Source of the DNA: Myxococcus llanfairpwllgwyngyllgogerychwyrndrobwllllantysiliogogogochensis
GTDB lineage: Bacteria; Myxococcota; Myxococcia; Myxococcales; Myxococcaceae
Direction: 5' to 3'
Length of the DNA stretch: 64,000 nt
Assembly: GCF_006636215.1 (NCBI RefSeq)
Contig: NZ_VIFM01000002.1
Coordinates: 62,001-126,000 of the forward strand
In this document: positions 28,153 through 38,102 of the stretch, in pieces
Position numbering within the stretch: position 1 is the first letter of the stretch
Layout of the letters: every line of letters begins with the position of its first letter
Position numbers and translations under genes: made by a program
Notes under the pieces: model-generated
The model's database searches: none
Told to the model about the DNA's origin: nothing
The model's input: only the letters and a program-made list of their open reading frames with translations

Positions 28153-29571
28153 ATGTCCACCGCCGTCGCACCTTCCGCTCCGTCTCAGCCGCCGCAAACC
28201 CGTCGGGGGCTCATCGTCGCGGAGTTTCGCGCGCTGACCCGGCTCGCCGTGCCCATCGCCATCGCCCAGGGCGGCCAGTCACTCATGGGCCTGGTGGACA
28301 CGCTCGTGGTGGGTCGGGCCGGCACCTCCGCGCTGGCCTCGGTGGGGCTGGGCAATGGCCTGTTCTTCGCCATGAGCGGCTTCGGCATGGGCCTGATGAT
28401 GGGCTTTGACCCGCTGCTGTCCCAGGCGGTGGGTGGCCGGGCCATGGCGCGGGCGCGGGCGCTGCTCTGGCAAGGCGGATGGATGTCCCTGTTCGCCGGA
28501 CTGCTGTTGAGCGGATTGCTGTTGTTGACGCCGTTGCTGTTGCCACTGGCGGGCATTGGCGCGACGGAAATCGACGGCGCCTGGGACTACCTGCTGTGGC
28601 GCGCGCCGAGCATGCCTTTGATGCTGGCCTTCCTGACGATGCGCTCCTACCTCCAGTCCACCGCCTTCACGCGGCCCCTGGTGGTGGCGACGGTGCTCGC
28701 CAACGTCCTGAACCTGTTCGCGGACATCCTGCTGGTGTTTGGTGGCGCGGGGCTGCCGGAGTACTTCGGGCCGCTGCGCGCGGTGCCCGCGATGGGTGTG
28801 GCGGGCTCGGCGCTGGCGACGTCGCTGTGCACGTTGTTGCAGATGGGCGTGGTGGTGTACGCGGTGTCGAGGTTGCCCGCGGAGAGCGGCCCGAGGCCCA
28901 CGCGCCTGCCGGTGTGGCGAGACCTGGCGCAGGCGGCCCGGGTGGGCGTGCCCATTGGCCTGCACATCGCCGCGGAGATTGGAGTCTTCGCCCTGGCCGG
29001 CGTGCTGGCCGCGGGGCTGGGGCCGGCCAGCGTGGGCGCGCATCAAATCGCCATCGCTTTTTCGAGCGTCACCTTCACGGTGGCCATGGGCATCGGCAAC
29101 GCCGGCAGCGTCCGGGTGGGCTGGGCGGTGGGCGCGCATGACACGCCCAGGGCGCGGCTGAGCGGCTTCATGGCCTTCGCGGGAGGCGCGGGCTTCATGG
29201 CGGTGGGCGCCCTGGTGTTCGCCCTGTTCCCCACGGCGCTGGCGAAGCTGGCGGGCGCGCCGGACGACGTGCTGCCGCTGGTGGTGCCCCTGCTGATGGT
29301 GAGCGCCATCTTCCAGGTGTTCGACGGCGTGCAGGGCGTGGGCGCGGGCGTGCTGCGCGGGGCCGGGGACACGCGCTTCACCTTCCTGGCCAACATGGTG
29401 GGGCACTACGCCATCGGCCTGCCGCTCACCTGGCTCCTGGGCTTCAAGCTGGGGCTGGGCGTGGTGGGCATCTGGTGGGGCCTGTGCGCGGGCCTCATCG
29501 CGGTGGCCCTCTCGCTGCTCTGGCGCTTCAACCGCGTGAGCGCCGGCACGCTGCGCCCGCTCGAGTCCTGA
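28153..29571 (+). CDS. MATE-family multidrug/sodium antiporter
   Basis: A 472-residue inner-membrane protein with about 12 hydrophobic segments in two homologous halves (AIAQGGQSLMGLVDTLVVGRA near residue 40; AEIGVFALAGVLAAGLGPAS near 285). It has the MATE features VDTLVVGRAGTSALASVGLG and GVLRGAGDTRFTF. It exports cationic drugs or metabolites with Na+ or H+. The start ATG 28153 follows a short leaderless-looking region. It is not linked to the neighbouring genes. Confidence 0.93.
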   Translation: MSTAVAPSAPSQPPQTRRGLIVAEFRALTRLAVPIAIAQGGQSLMGLVDTLVVGRAGTSALASVGLGNGLFFAMSGFGMGLMMGFDPLLSQAVGGRAMARARALLWQGGWMSLFAGLLLSGLLLLTPLLLPLAGIGATEIDGAWDYLLWRAPSMPLMLAFLTMRSYLQSTAFTRPLVVATVLANVLNLFADILLVFGGAGLPEYFGPLRAVPAMGVAGSALATSLCTLLQMGVVVYAVSRLPAESGPRPTRLPVWRDLAQAARVGVPIGLHIAAEIGVFALAGVLAAGLGPASVGAHQIAIAFSSVTFTVAMGIGNAGSVRVGWAVGAHDTPRARLSGFMAFAGGAGFMAVGALVFALFPTALAKLAGAPDDVLPLVVPLLMVSAIFQVFDGVQGVGAGVLRGAGDTRFTFLANMVGHYAIGLPLTWLLGFKLGLGVVGIWWGLCAGLIAVALSLLWRFNRVSAGTLRPLES

Positions 29572-29599
29572 GCGGGCCCGGGCCCCTGGGGCTCCGCGG

Positions 29600-30313
29600 C
29601 TACCAGGGCAGGTACTGCTGAATCATCTCCCGCCACACGGGCCAGTCGTGATTGCCGCCCTGCCAGATGGCGAGCTGGTGGGCCAGGTCCTTCTTCCAGA
29701 GCAGGCTGGAGAGGTGCTCGTTGGAGCCTCGGCAGAAGTCGTGCTCGCCCACCGCGAGCACCATCTCCACGCGCTGGAGCGCGGAGAGCTGGTTGCCGTC
29801 GGTGACGTTGGGCAGCCACTGCGTGGCGGAGTGGTAGTAGACGTCCGGGTCGTGGTGGCCGTCGAGGAACTCGTCCGTCTCGAACTTGCCGCCCATGGAG
29901 ATGAGCCGGCGGAAGACGTCCGGGTGGCGCAGGCCCACGTTGTACGTGTGGAAGCCGCCGAAGCTGCACCCGGCCAGGGTGAGCCGGCCTCCCGTGCTCC
30001 GACTCAAGAGCAGAGGCACCACCTCGTTCAAGAGATATGCCTCCCACTCCTGGTGGCGGGCGATGCGGTCATGGGGATGGATGGACTTGTTGAACCACGA
30101 CTCCTCGTCCACCGAGTCCGGGCACACGACGACGTAGCGGCCGGACTGGATGCGGTCGGCGATGGCGCCGATGAGGCCGAAGTCCTCGGCCTGGTAGAAG
30201 CGCCCCCGACTGGTGGGGAGCAGCAGCACCGGTTCCCCGGAGTGGCCGAAGAGCAGCAACTCCATGTCCCGATGCAGGCGCTCGCTGTGCCAGCGGTGGT
30301 ATTCGCGGTTCAT
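29600..30313 (-). CDS. Esterase-like alpha/beta hydrolase
   Basis: A 237-residue protein of the 'esterase' group. VLLLPTSRGRFYQAEDFGLI provides the first strands, the nucleophile elbow is LAGCSFGGFHTYN (GxSxG), the acid is probably Asp in VGEHDFCRGS, and the His is in GGNHDWPVWREM. There is no signal peptide. It is convergent with the MATE gene, with only 28 bp between stops. The substrate is not known. Confidence 0.85.
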   Translation of the reverse strand: MNREYHRWHSERLHRDMELLLFGHSGEPVLLLPTSRGRFYQAEDFGLIGAIADRIQSGRYVVVCPDSVDEESWFNKSIHPHDRIARHQEWEAYLLNEVVPLLLSRSTGGRLTLAGCSFGGFHTYNVGLRHPDVFRRLISMGGKFETDEFLDGHHDPDVYYHSATQWLPNVTDGNQLSALQRVEMVLAVGEHDFCRGSNEHLSSLLWKKDLAHQLAIWQGGNHDWPVWREMIQQYLPW

Positions 30314-30612
30314 GGCCGGCAACTTAACCGCGCCGCGTCAAGGACTGGCAATGGCGTGCGGGCAGAGCGTCCGCACTACGTACGACTGAACACCTCGCGC
30401 TGAGTCAGGGACACGGCTGGGGTCCGCGCCGTCCCACCCCCGTGGCGTGTCACGGGCGGATTCGCGAGGGATGAGAAACAGACATGTCTCAAGCACGCTT
30501 CCTCGAGGGCGCGGCTGGCATTCGTCCCCACTTGGAGGGCTGGGGGCAACTTCCAGGTTTGTCGCGTGATAATCGACAGGGGCGATTCCCGTGTTTTGAC
30601 CGAGGTCCGCAC

Positions 30613-31419
30613 ATGTCCAGCGTGAGTGGTAGTTCGAGCGGCAGCAGGGGCGCAGACAGCGCCAGCAGGTCTGAGTCCTCCACCCGGTCCGAATCGACCG
30701 AGTCCGCTCGCGCGGATGCGGCGAAGGCGGATGCGGCGAAGGCCGAGGCCGCGAAGGCGGAAGCGGCGAAGGCGGAAGCAGCGAAGGCCGCGGCGGCGGC
30801 TCAGGCGGTCCAGGCCTCCCTGAAGGTGGATGCCTTCACGGCGGCGCCCCCGGCGGCCCCGGTGGACATCAACCCCCAGCTGTCGATGCTCTCGCCCACG
30901 CCCATCTCGCAGCAGGTGGTTGCGGGGCAGCCGCCGGGCTTCACCGCGGCCTCGGTGTTGTCCGCCAACCCGCTGGGACAGCCGACCTCGTTCACGGGAA
31001 CCCTGAGCACCCAGGGGCTGATGGCGGCGGCCAATCGCCTCGAGACGCCGGCGATGCGCGAGGCGTGGAGCGGCGCGCAGCTGGCGGCGCAGCGGGCCAA
31101 GGACATCGCGACGGAGATGGGGTTCTCCGTCTCCAGCACCAAGCGCACCAAGACGGGGTCGATTGGTTCGAAGTCCACCTCCGACCACCACACGTCGCAG
31201 ACGAACGCGTACGCCTACGACTTCCCGGCTGAGGGCACGAAGGGCACCAAGCTGGCCGAGGCGATTGCCAAGGCCTACGGCTTCCCCGTCGACCAGCTCG
31301 GCACGTATCACAAGCAGCCGTTCACCTTCCAAGACAAGGAGTACCGGGTGCAGGTGCTCTGGGGCTCGAACATCGACCACGACGACCACGTCCACGTGGG
31401 CGTTCGCAACCTGGACTGA
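30613..31419 (+). CDS. Protein with Ala/Lys repeat and zinc-peptidase-like C-terminus
   Basis: A 268-residue protein. Residues 8-38 are Ser-rich; residues 38-66 contain five tandem A-(D/E)-A-A-K repeats predicted helical. The C-terminal domain (150-268) has SDHHTSQTNAYAYDFPAEG and DHDDHVHVGV, an arrangement reminiscent of M15-type metallopeptidases (SxHxxxxAxD...HxH), though spacing and fold are unproven. The start ATG 30613 has GAGG seven bases upstream. No signal peptide is visible. A terminator follows. Confidence 0.65.
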   Translation: MSSVSGSSSGSRGADSASRSESSTRSESTESARADAAKADAAKAEAAKAEAAKAEAAKAAAAAQAVQASLKVDAFTAAPPAAPVDINPQLSMLSPTPISQQVVAGQPPGFTAASVLSANPLGQPTSFTGTLSTQGLMAAANRLETPAMREAWSGAQLAAQRAKDIATEMGFSVSSTKRTKTGSIGSKSTSDHHTSQTNAYAYDFPAEGTKGTKLAEAIAKAYGFPVDQLGTYHKQPFTFQDKEYRVQVLWGSNIDHDDHVHVGVRNLD

Positions 31420-31443
31420 CGCGGGCGCGATGTGTTGACGCGA

Positions 31444-31484
31444 GGGCGAGCGCCTCGGGGTGAGTGACTCCCGGGGGCTCGCCC
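31444..31484. terminator. Terminator between convergent genes
   Basis: GGGCGAGC pairs with GCTCGCCC, followed by TTCGTCTTTCC. It lies between the repeat protein and the aldehyde dehydrogenase gene. Confidence 0.65.
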
Positions 31485-31510
31485 TTCGTCTTTCCTGGGG
31501 TCTGGCGACG

Positions 31511-33019
31511 TCAGTCCGGCCAGTTGCCTTCGATGGGATGCGGCCCGTCGGTGAAGGCTCGCACCAGGTGCGTGCCGCCGACGAAGGCGCCGGCCCAGGA
31601 GCCGCCCTTTCCGCCGAAGGACTCCTCGCGGTCTCCGCGTGAGCGCAGCTTGTTGATGCCGACCTTGAAGGCGTGGAGCCTTCCGGCGATGCGCTCGCCG
31701 AGGTCGGGGTCATCCGTCGCCACGGAGGCCACGAGCGCGCCGTTGGAGACGTTGGCCTCCCGGACCAGCTCCTCCTCGGAGTCGACGGAGATCAACACGT
31801 CGATGGGCCCGAAGGGCTCGCGCAGGTACAGCTCGCTGTCGCGATGGACGCCGAAGAGCAAGGTGGGGGGCAGGTAGGCGCCTCGCTCCTGCTGTGCGGT
31901 GAAGGCGTCGTCCGCGAGCTCGCCCTGGAACAGCACCGCGGTGCCGTGCTCCTTCGCGTCGGTGATGAGGGCGCGCAGCTCCTCGACCTTGCTCGGCGAG
32001 ATGAGGGGCCCGAAGTCCACGGGCGCGCCCAGGAGCGGGTTGCCGACGCGGAGCGCGGACACGGCGTCCACGTACGTCCGCACGAATTTGGGGACGAGCG
32101 ACTGTTCCACGACCCAGCGCGTGTAGGCGGTGCAGCGTTGCTTGCCGAAGTCGAAGCCCGCGCGAATCTGCTGGCCGAGCTTGTCCCAGTCCGAGAAGGA
32201 GGTGACGGCGTAGGCATTCACGCCTTCCATCTCCAGGGCGTAGCGCTTGTCGGTGGCGCGCAGGCGGCGGTGGACCTCGGCGCCGTTGGCTCGGCCGCCG
32301 ATGAAGGCGACCCCGGCGATGCGCGGGTGGCCGACGAGTGATTCGGAGAGGTCTCTTCCGCGTCCACCCGCGAGCGAGACAGGCAGCTTCGCGCGGCGCA
32401 GCAGGGCGAAGGCGACGGTGAGCGAGACACCGCCCCCTTGCGTCGGAATCTTCGCGATGACCGAGTTGCCCGCGAGCGTCTGGACGAGCACGTTGAGCAG
32501 CAGCACGGAGAAGGGATAGTTCCAGGAGGCGATGTTCGACACGAGGCCGAGCGGTTGCCGGCTTTCGAGCATCGGGCCCATCTGCTCCAGGTACCACTCG
32601 ATGCCCGCGAGACACCGGTCCACGTCGTTGTAGGCCGTGGGCAGTGTCTTGCCGATATCCCACGCGAGGATTCGCACGAGCAGGTCGCGGTGCTCCTTGA
32701 GCAGGTCCACCGCGGCGATGACGGCGCGGCTGCGGTCCTCGAGGGAGTGGGCGGCCCACGGGATGAACTCGCCGGCGGCCTTCTCGACGCCCGTGGCGAC
32801 CTGGGCGGCGTCGAGCAAAGGCAGCTCGGCGAGGACCTTTCCGTCGATGGGTGAGATGGCGTCGAACCAGGCAGGCGGACGGACCCACGCGCCCGCGATG
32901 GGAGAGAGCAGCCGTCCTTGAGAGTCGAAAGCCTCCGGGACGACCCGTCTGGCTTCAGCCAGCAGGCGGCGGCTTTCGAGGTGAAGAAGGGGCTCGCCAA
33001 CGAGTTCGGTATTCAGCAC
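31511..33019 (-). CDS. Aldehyde dehydrogenase family protein
   Basis: A 502-residue NAD(P)-dependent oxidoreductase. It carries the cofactor segment ASWNYPFSVLLLNVL, IPTQGGG in the substrate tunnel, the general-base Glu in ALEMEGVNAYAV, and the catalytic Cys in DFGKQRCTAYTR, plus the C-terminal EPFGPIDVLI. It uses a GTG start at 33019 with AGGAGG six bases upstream. It is separated from the cas operon by 379 bp in opposite orientation. The aldehyde substrate is unknown. Confidence 0.9.
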   Translation of the reverse strand: MLNTELVGEPLLHLESRRLLAEARRVVPEAFDSQGRLLSPIAGAWVRPPAWFDAISPIDGKVLAELPLLDAAQVATGVEKAAGEFIPWAAHSLEDRSRAVIAAVDLLKEHRDLLVRILAWDIGKTLPTAYNDVDRCLAGIEWYLEQMGPMLESRQPLGLVSNIASWNYPFSVLLLNVLVQTLAGNSVIAKIPTQGGGVSLTVAFALLRRAKLPVSLAGGRGRDLSESLVGHPRIAGVAFIGGRANGAEVHRRLRATDKRYALEMEGVNAYAVTSFSDWDKLGQQIRAGFDFGKQRCTAYTRWVVEQSLVPKFVRTYVDAVSALRVGNPLLGAPVDFGPLISPSKVEELRALITDAKEHGTAVLFQGELADDAFTAQQERGAYLPPTLLFGVHRDSELYLREPFGPIDVLISVDSEEELVREANVSNGALVASVATDDPDLGERIAGRLHAFKVGINKLRSRGDREESFGGKGGSWAGAFVGGTHLVRAFTDGPHPIEGNWPD

Positions 33020-33398
33020 GGTACACCTCCTCGCGCGTCGGGATTCGCTCTGAATCCATTGAAGCCGAGACTCATGACGAGCCGCGGCGTGGGCGGAATA
33101 TCGTCACGCGCGTCCGGTCTGTCTGGGCAAGCAGGCAAGGGCCCGGCGGGACGGTGGAGACTGGGGCGCAGGGCAGGCAGGGGAACTCGAGGACGTGGCT
33201 TCTCCGTCAGTCGAACTGGACGCAGTGATCTGATGGCGCGTCCATACCCCCTGGGGAGTAGAGACGACCCATCAGGGTGATGTCATACCTCGGGCAGATG
33301 TGAGGAATTGACCGCTCCGTGGGCAGCGCGGTGACGATAAGTCATTGGTGCTGTACGGTGCTTGAGATGACCTGGGAGGTTCGGCCAGGTCATGGGGG
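33020..33398. promoter_or_regulatory. Divergent region upstream of the cas operon (379 bp)
   Basis: It contains no gene. It must hold the promoters for the aldehyde dehydrogenase (leftward) and cas3 (rightward). A TTGACC at 33309 is a candidate -35, but no well-spaced -10 was seen, so no promoter is assigned. Confidence 0.4.
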
Positions 33399-35636
33399 AT
33401 GGCGATGGCAGAGAATGAACCGCCGCGCGTCATGACGGCAGAGCCGCTCGCTCATGTCACGGAGACGATGCGCCCGCATCTCCTGCGTGAGCACCTGGAG
33501 GCTGTCGGGAGTCTCGCCGAGGAGTTCGCGCCTCGCGAGGACATGAAGGTGCCAGCGCTCGCGACAGGGCGCTGGCATGACCTGGGTAAATACAGACGTC
33601 ACTTCCAGTTCCGCATCCGGAAGGAGAATGGCTTCGAGGCGCACCTGGAGAATGTGGATGCGTCGACGGACCGAGACCATGCGACCGCCGGGGCGTTGTG
33701 GGCGCTGGGCGTGGACCGCGGTCTGCTTCCCGTGGCGATGGCCATCGCGGGACATCATGGGGGCCTGTCGGACCTGGAGAAGTTCAAGGAGCGCGTCGGA
33801 CGTCCGGAGAAGAAGGCACTCCTCCAGGAGGCCCTGACCCCGGGCATCCCCGAGGACCTTCGAGTGCCTCCGGCGGGGCTGTCCGTCGCGCCCCTGCTGA
33901 AGCTCCCGCCGCACCGGCTCGAGTTCTGGACGCGGATGCTCTTCTCGTCACTCTGTGATGCGGACTTCCTCGACACCGAGGCGTTCTTCGATGCCACCCG
34001 TGGCACGGAGCGGCGGGTCGGCGTGACGCTGGAGCAGCTCGCCACCTCGCTGCGCGCCTTCATGGACAAGAAGCAGAGTGGAGCGCCGGACACGGAGGTG
34101 AACCGTGTTCGTCGTGAGGTGCTCTCCGCCGTGCTCGCGACGGCGCCGAGTCCTCCGGGCGTCTTCAGCCTCACCGTGCCCACGGGCGGTGGGAAGACGC
34201 TCGCGTCCATGGCCTTCGCGCTGGAGCACGCCCGTGCCCACGGGCTCCGGCGCGTCATCGTCGCCATTCCCTATACGTCCATCATCGAGCAGAGCGCCGC
34301 CGTGTACCGGGAGGCATTCGGTGCGCACGGAAGCGCGGTCATCGAGCACCACTCCGCAGTGGATCCGTTGCGTGAGACGGCACACAACCGGGTGGCCAGC
34401 GAGAACTGGGATGCGCCGGTCGTCGTCACCACCACCGTGCAGCTCCTGGAGAGCCTCTTCGCGAACCGCCCGTCGGCGTGCCGCAAGCTGCACAACATCG
34501 CTCACAGCGTCATCGTGCTCGACGAGGCGCAGACGCTTCCGCCGGCGCTTCTGACGACCATCCTGGATGGTCTGGGCACCCTGGTGGAGGACTACGGCTG
34601 CTCGGTGGTCATCTGCACGGCGACGCAGCCCGCGCTGGGACGGCGGCCGGATTTTCCGATGGGGTTCCCAACCGTTCGGGAGCTGGTGCCGCCAGAGGTG
34701 CGCGCGTTCGAGCGCCTGCGCCGCGTGAAGGTCCAGTGGCCCAAGGGACGGGAGAAGACCTCCTACGCCGAGCTGGCCGAAGCCGTGGCGCGAGAGCGGG
34801 ACGTGCTCGCGGTGGTCCACAGGCGTGACGATGCGCGTGGGCTCTATGAGCAGGTGGAGGCCCTGCTGGGGAACCCTGGGACGACGTTGCACCTGTCCGC
34901 GCTGATGTGTCCGGAGCACCGCTCGTCGGTGCTCGCGCGCATCAAGGCACTCAAGCAACGCGGCGAGCCCGTGCGACTGGTGGCGACCCAGTTGGTGGAG
35001 GCGGGAGTGGACCTCGACTTCCGCGTCGTCTACCGGAGCATGGCGGGATTGGAGGCGCTCGCTCAGGCGGCGGGGCGGTGCAACCGCGAGGGCCTGTTGG
35101 AGGGGCTCGGGGAGCTGCGCGTCTTCGAGGCGGAGACGGAGCCTCCTCGTGGAGTTCTCCAGACCGCGCTGGGCGTCGCCAGGACGATGCTGACGCAGCG
35201 GCCGGACCTGGACCTGTTCGCGCCCGAGAGCTTCAAGCGCTACTTCGAGCGGCTCTACGCCACGGCGGTCAGCGACGGCAAGGGCATCCAGGACATGCGC
35301 AAGGCGCTGCGCTTCGAGGCGGTCTCCGAGCACTTCAAGCTCGTGGAGGACACGTGGAGCGCTCCTGTCGTCGTGCCTTACGCGGGCTGCGAGCCGCTGC
35401 TCGACGCGCTTCGGAAACTGGGACCCTCGCGAGACCGCTTGCGGGCCTTGCAGCGCTTCACGGTCACGGTGCCGCGCAAGGTGCGCGAGGCGTGGGTGTC
35501 GCGCGAGCTGGCGCGGTTCGTCGCGGACACCGTGGTGTTTCTCGGGCCGGAGCATGGCCCCGCGTACGACGAGAAGTTCGGCCTGGTGCCGACCCGGGTG
35601 GGGATTCTCGACCCGGGAGTGCTCATCCCCGGTTGA
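33399..35636 (+). CDS. cas3: CRISPR-associated helicase-nuclease Cas3 (type I-C)
   Basis: A 745-residue effector. The N-terminal HD nuclease has TGRWHDLGKYRRHF (His60-Asp61), RDHATAGALWALG and AIAGHHGG (119-122). The SF2 helicase has Walker A PTGGGKT (261-267), LDEAQTLPP (375 on), ICTATQPAL, and a late motif QLVEAGVDLDF followed by AQAAGRCNREG. It degrades DNA recruited by Cascade. All key residues are present. Either ATG 33399 or ATG 33405 may be the start; the GGGGG ribosome site fits the second better. It is the first gene of a seven-gene operon. Confidence 0.97.
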   Translation: MAMAENEPPRVMTAEPLAHVTETMRPHLLREHLEAVGSLAEEFAPREDMKVPALATGRWHDLGKYRRHFQFRIRKENGFEAHLENVDASTDRDHATAGALWALGVDRGLLPVAMAIAGHHGGLSDLEKFKERVGRPEKKALLQEALTPGIPEDLRVPPAGLSVAPLLKLPPHRLEFWTRMLFSSLCDADFLDTEAFFDATRGTERRVGVTLEQLATSLRAFMDKKQSGAPDTEVNRVRREVLSAVLATAPSPPGVFSLTVPTGGGKTLASMAFALEHARAHGLRRVIVAIPYTSIIEQSAAVYREAFGAHGSAVIEHHSAVDPLRETAHNRVASENWDAPVVVTTTVQLLESLFANRPSACRKLHNIAHSVIVLDEAQTLPPALLTTILDGLGTLVEDYGCSVVICTATQPALGRRPDFPMGFPTVRELVPPEVRAFERLRRVKVQWPKGREKTSYAELAEAVARERDVLAVVHRRDDARGLYEQVEALLGNPGTTLHLSALMCPEHRSSVLARIKALKQRGEPVRLVATQLVEAGVDLDFRVVYRSMAGLEALAQAAGRCNREGLLEGLGELRVFEAETEPPRGVLQTALGVARTMLTQRPDLDLFAPESFKRYFERLYATAVSDGKGIQDMRKALRFEAVSEHFKLVEDTWSAPVVVPYAGCEPLLDALRKLGPSRDRLRALQRFTVTVPRKVREAWVSRELARFVADTVVFLGPEHGPAYDEKFGLVPTRVGILDPGVLIPG

Positions 35637-35655
35637 TGGACTTCTGGAGGTGTGG

Positions 35656-36321
35656 ATGAAGACAGCAGCGAGCAGACGGTTCCGCGTGCGTGCCAGCGGG
35701 CCCATTGCGTGCTTCACGCGGCCGGAGATGAAGGCCGAGCGGGTCAGCTATGAGGTCATGACTCCCTCGGCGGCGAGAGGCGTGCTGGAGGCCATCCTAT
35801 GGAAGCCGGCGATTCGCTGGCACCTCCATGAAATCGCCGTCCTGGCGCCGGTGAAGTGGACGAGCTTCCGTCGCAACGAGGTGAACAGCCGAGCGGTGGT
35901 GGGGAAGTTCGACTACGCGGCGGACGAGGACCGCGCGCAACGCAACACGGTGGCGCTGCGTGACGTGGACTACGTCATGACCGCGTCCTTCACCCTGGTG
36001 CCCGGAAAGGTGGGCGCCGAGGACAACGTCCGCAAGTTCGAGGAGATGTTCGAGCGGCGATTGGAGAAGGGACAGTTCTTCCATGCGCCGTACCTGGGGT
36101 GCCGCGAGTTCGATGCCCGGGTGGAGCCCGCGGGGGAGGACTTGAGTCCCTCGGAAGAGGGGCTGGGGCGCAGACCGTTGGGGCTCATGTTCTACGACTT
36201 CGCCTTCGGTGACGCGGGCGCGGCGACACGGCCCCTGTTCTTCGATGCGTACCTGGACCACGGCGTGCTCCAGGTGCCGACGTGGGAGCAGGTGCTGGAA
36301 CGCAATGGAGGTCCGTCATGA
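35656..36321 (+). CDS. cas5c: CRISPR Cascade subunit and repeat endonuclease Cas5c
   Basis: A 221-residue RAMP-fold protein beginning MKTAASRRFRVRASGPIACF. In type I-C it replaces Cas6, cutting the repeat RNA and holding the 5' handle. It includes the family block KAERVSYEVMTPSAARGVLE and EIAVLAPVKWTSFRRNEVN. A GGAGG lies nine bases before ATG 35656. The stop overlaps the cas8c start by ATGA. Confidence 0.95.
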   Translation: MKTAASRRFRVRASGPIACFTRPEMKAERVSYEVMTPSAARGVLEAILWKPAIRWHLHEIAVLAPVKWTSFRRNEVNSRAVVGKFDYAADEDRAQRNTVALRDVDYVMTASFTLVPGKVGAEDNVRKFEEMFERRLEKGQFFHAPYLGCREFDARVEPAGEDLSPSEEGLGRRPLGLMFYDFAFGDAGAATRPLFFDAYLDHGVLQVPTWEQVLERNGGPS

Positions 36322-38063
36322 TGCTCACTGCGCTCAACGACTTCGCTCGGGAGCGTGGGCTCCTCGATGACCCGCTCTATGAGACGAAGGCCGTGGACTT
36401 CCAGATTCGGCTGAGTCCGGAGGGGAAGTTCCTGGGGTTGGTGCCCACGCAGGATGAGCGCGGGAAGGGGCTGCCCGTGTTGATTCCGCGCATTCCCCAG
36501 CGCTCGGTGAACGTCGCGGCGGGCTTCGTGGTGGACAACTCGAAGTACGTGCTCGGGCACGAGAAGGAGGAGGAGCCCTCCGCGCGCGCGGGAAAGGCGG
36601 GGAAGGGCGCGGTGCGCTTCGCGGCCTTCTTGGAGTTGCTGCGGGAGGCCGTGGCCCAGACTGACGTGCCCGAATTGCGCGCGGTGGAGGCGTTCCTCGC
36701 GAATGAGAAGGCGCGCGCGAAGGCGCTCGCGGAGCGGCCCGAAAACGAATGGACCGGGTCGGAGATGCTCGCCTTCGTCGTCGGGGATTCCGTCACACCC
36801 GTGCACCAACTCCCGGAGGTCCGTGCGTGGTGGGAGCGGCGAAGCGAGCAGGCGGCGGCGCTGGGGCGCACGGGACTGTGCCTGGTGAGTGGCAGGAACG
36901 CGGTGCTCGCGGAGACCCATCCCAAGCTCAAGTACATTCCCCAGACGCAGGGAGCGGGCGCTTCACTGGTGTCCTTCAATGCGGATGCCTTTGAGTCCCA
37001 TGGGCTGGAGCAGGGGGAGAACGCCCCCATCTCCCAACAGGCGGCGCTGGGGTACGTGCTCGCCCTGAATGACCTGCTGCGCAGGTCGGAGGAGCGCCGT
37101 TATCGACAAGGCATCCAGCTCGGTGAGGACTCGGTGCTGGCGTTCTGGACGAACAGCAACGCGGAGCAGGAGAGCCTGCTGCTCAACTGGATGGACCCGA
37201 CGGAAGAGGGCCTCCGACGCTTCCTCGAGGCTCCCTTGCGTGGACTGGAACCTGGGGACCTGGACGAACGGAACTTCTACTCCGTGACGCTCGCGGGAAA
37301 CTCAGGCCGCGTCGCCGTGCGCGACTGGTTCCAGACGAGCGTCGGTGAGGTGAAGCGGAACATCCGTCGCTACTTCGATGACCTGCGCCTGGGCGAGGCG
37401 AAGCCGGACCAGCCCATCCCCGTGTGGCGACTGCTCAAGGCCGTGGAGGCGCCGTCGGGCAAGGGGCTGTCACCGGACCTCGCCACCCGGATGATGGGCG
37501 CCGCGCTCCGAGGACATCCGTTCCCGCGTCAGCTCCTCTCCGCATCCCTGGACCGGCTCCGGCTTCCCCCTGCTGACGGGAAGCTGGAGCGCGAGCAACT
37601 CCGTCTCCGTGTCGCGCTCATCAAGGCCACCCTCATTCGCAGTCATGCCTTTCCTCAGGAGGTCACCGTGTCATTGGACAAGAACAACCGGCTCCAGCCG
37701 TACGTCCTGGGCCGTCTCTTCGCCGTGCTGGAGCGCTTGCAGGCCGTGGCGCTGGGGAGCGACCTCAACTCCACCATTCGGGACCGCTACTTCGCCTCGG
37801 CGTCGCGCACGCCCGCGCTGGCCTTCTCCCGACTGCTGCCGCTCTCCATCCATCATGCCGCCAAGGCGGGTGACGAGGGCAGGTGGCTGGAGCGGACGAA
37901 GGCCGAGGTGATGGCCCTGGTGGAGCCCGACTTCCTGCCCAGCGTCTTCGACCTCAACGCGCAGGGCCTCTTCGCGGTGGGCTACTACCACCAGCGCGAG
38001 GCGTTTTTCTCCAAGCGCACGCCCTCCGAGCCCAAGCCTCCGAAGGAAGAGTCCGCCGACTGA
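36318..38063 (+). CDS. cas8c: Type I-C large subunit Cas8c (Csd1)
   Basis: A 581-residue Cascade large subunit, which recognises the PAM. It begins MMLTALNDFARERGLLDDPLYE, the typical Csd1 N-terminus, and has the family block DSVLAFWTNSNAEQESLLLNW. The C-terminal region KNNRLQPYVLGRLFAVLERL with SVFDLNAQGLFAVGYYHQR is also characteristic. The family often uses an internal start to make Cas11c; ATG codons exist in the C-terminal third, but none can be singled out. GGAGG lies upstream, and the start overlaps the cas5c stop. Confidence 0.95.
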   Translation: MMLTALNDFARERGLLDDPLYETKAVDFQIRLSPEGKFLGLVPTQDERGKGLPVLIPRIPQRSVNVAAGFVVDNSKYVLGHEKEEEPSARAGKAGKGAVRFAAFLELLREAVAQTDVPELRAVEAFLANEKARAKALAERPENEWTGSEMLAFVVGDSVTPVHQLPEVRAWWERRSEQAAALGRTGLCLVSGRNAVLAETHPKLKYIPQTQGAGASLVSFNADAFESHGLEQGENAPISQQAALGYVLALNDLLRRSEERRYRQGIQLGEDSVLAFWTNSNAEQESLLLNWMDPTEEGLRRFLEAPLRGLEPGDLDERNFYSVTLAGNSGRVAVRDWFQTSVGEVKRNIRRYFDDLRLGEAKPDQPIPVWRLLKAVEAPSGKGLSPDLATRMMGAALRGHPFPRQLLSASLDRLRLPPADGKLEREQLRLRVALIKATLIRSHAFPQEVTVSLDKNNRLQPYVLGRLFAVLERLQAVALGSDLNSTIRDRYFASASRTPALAFSRLLPLSIHHAAKAGDEGRWLERTKAEVMALVEPDFLPSVFDLNAQGLFAVGYYHQREAFFSKRTPSEPKPPKEESAD

Positions 38064-38102
38064 CCTCGCTTCCGCTTCCACCCATTCCAGAGAGAGAACG
38101 CC

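Noticed and set aside
31444-31484. Possible riboswitch near the aldehyde dehydrogenase
   Set aside because: Simple stem followed by T-rich sequence between convergent genes; it is at the 3' ends, so a terminator is the better reading.
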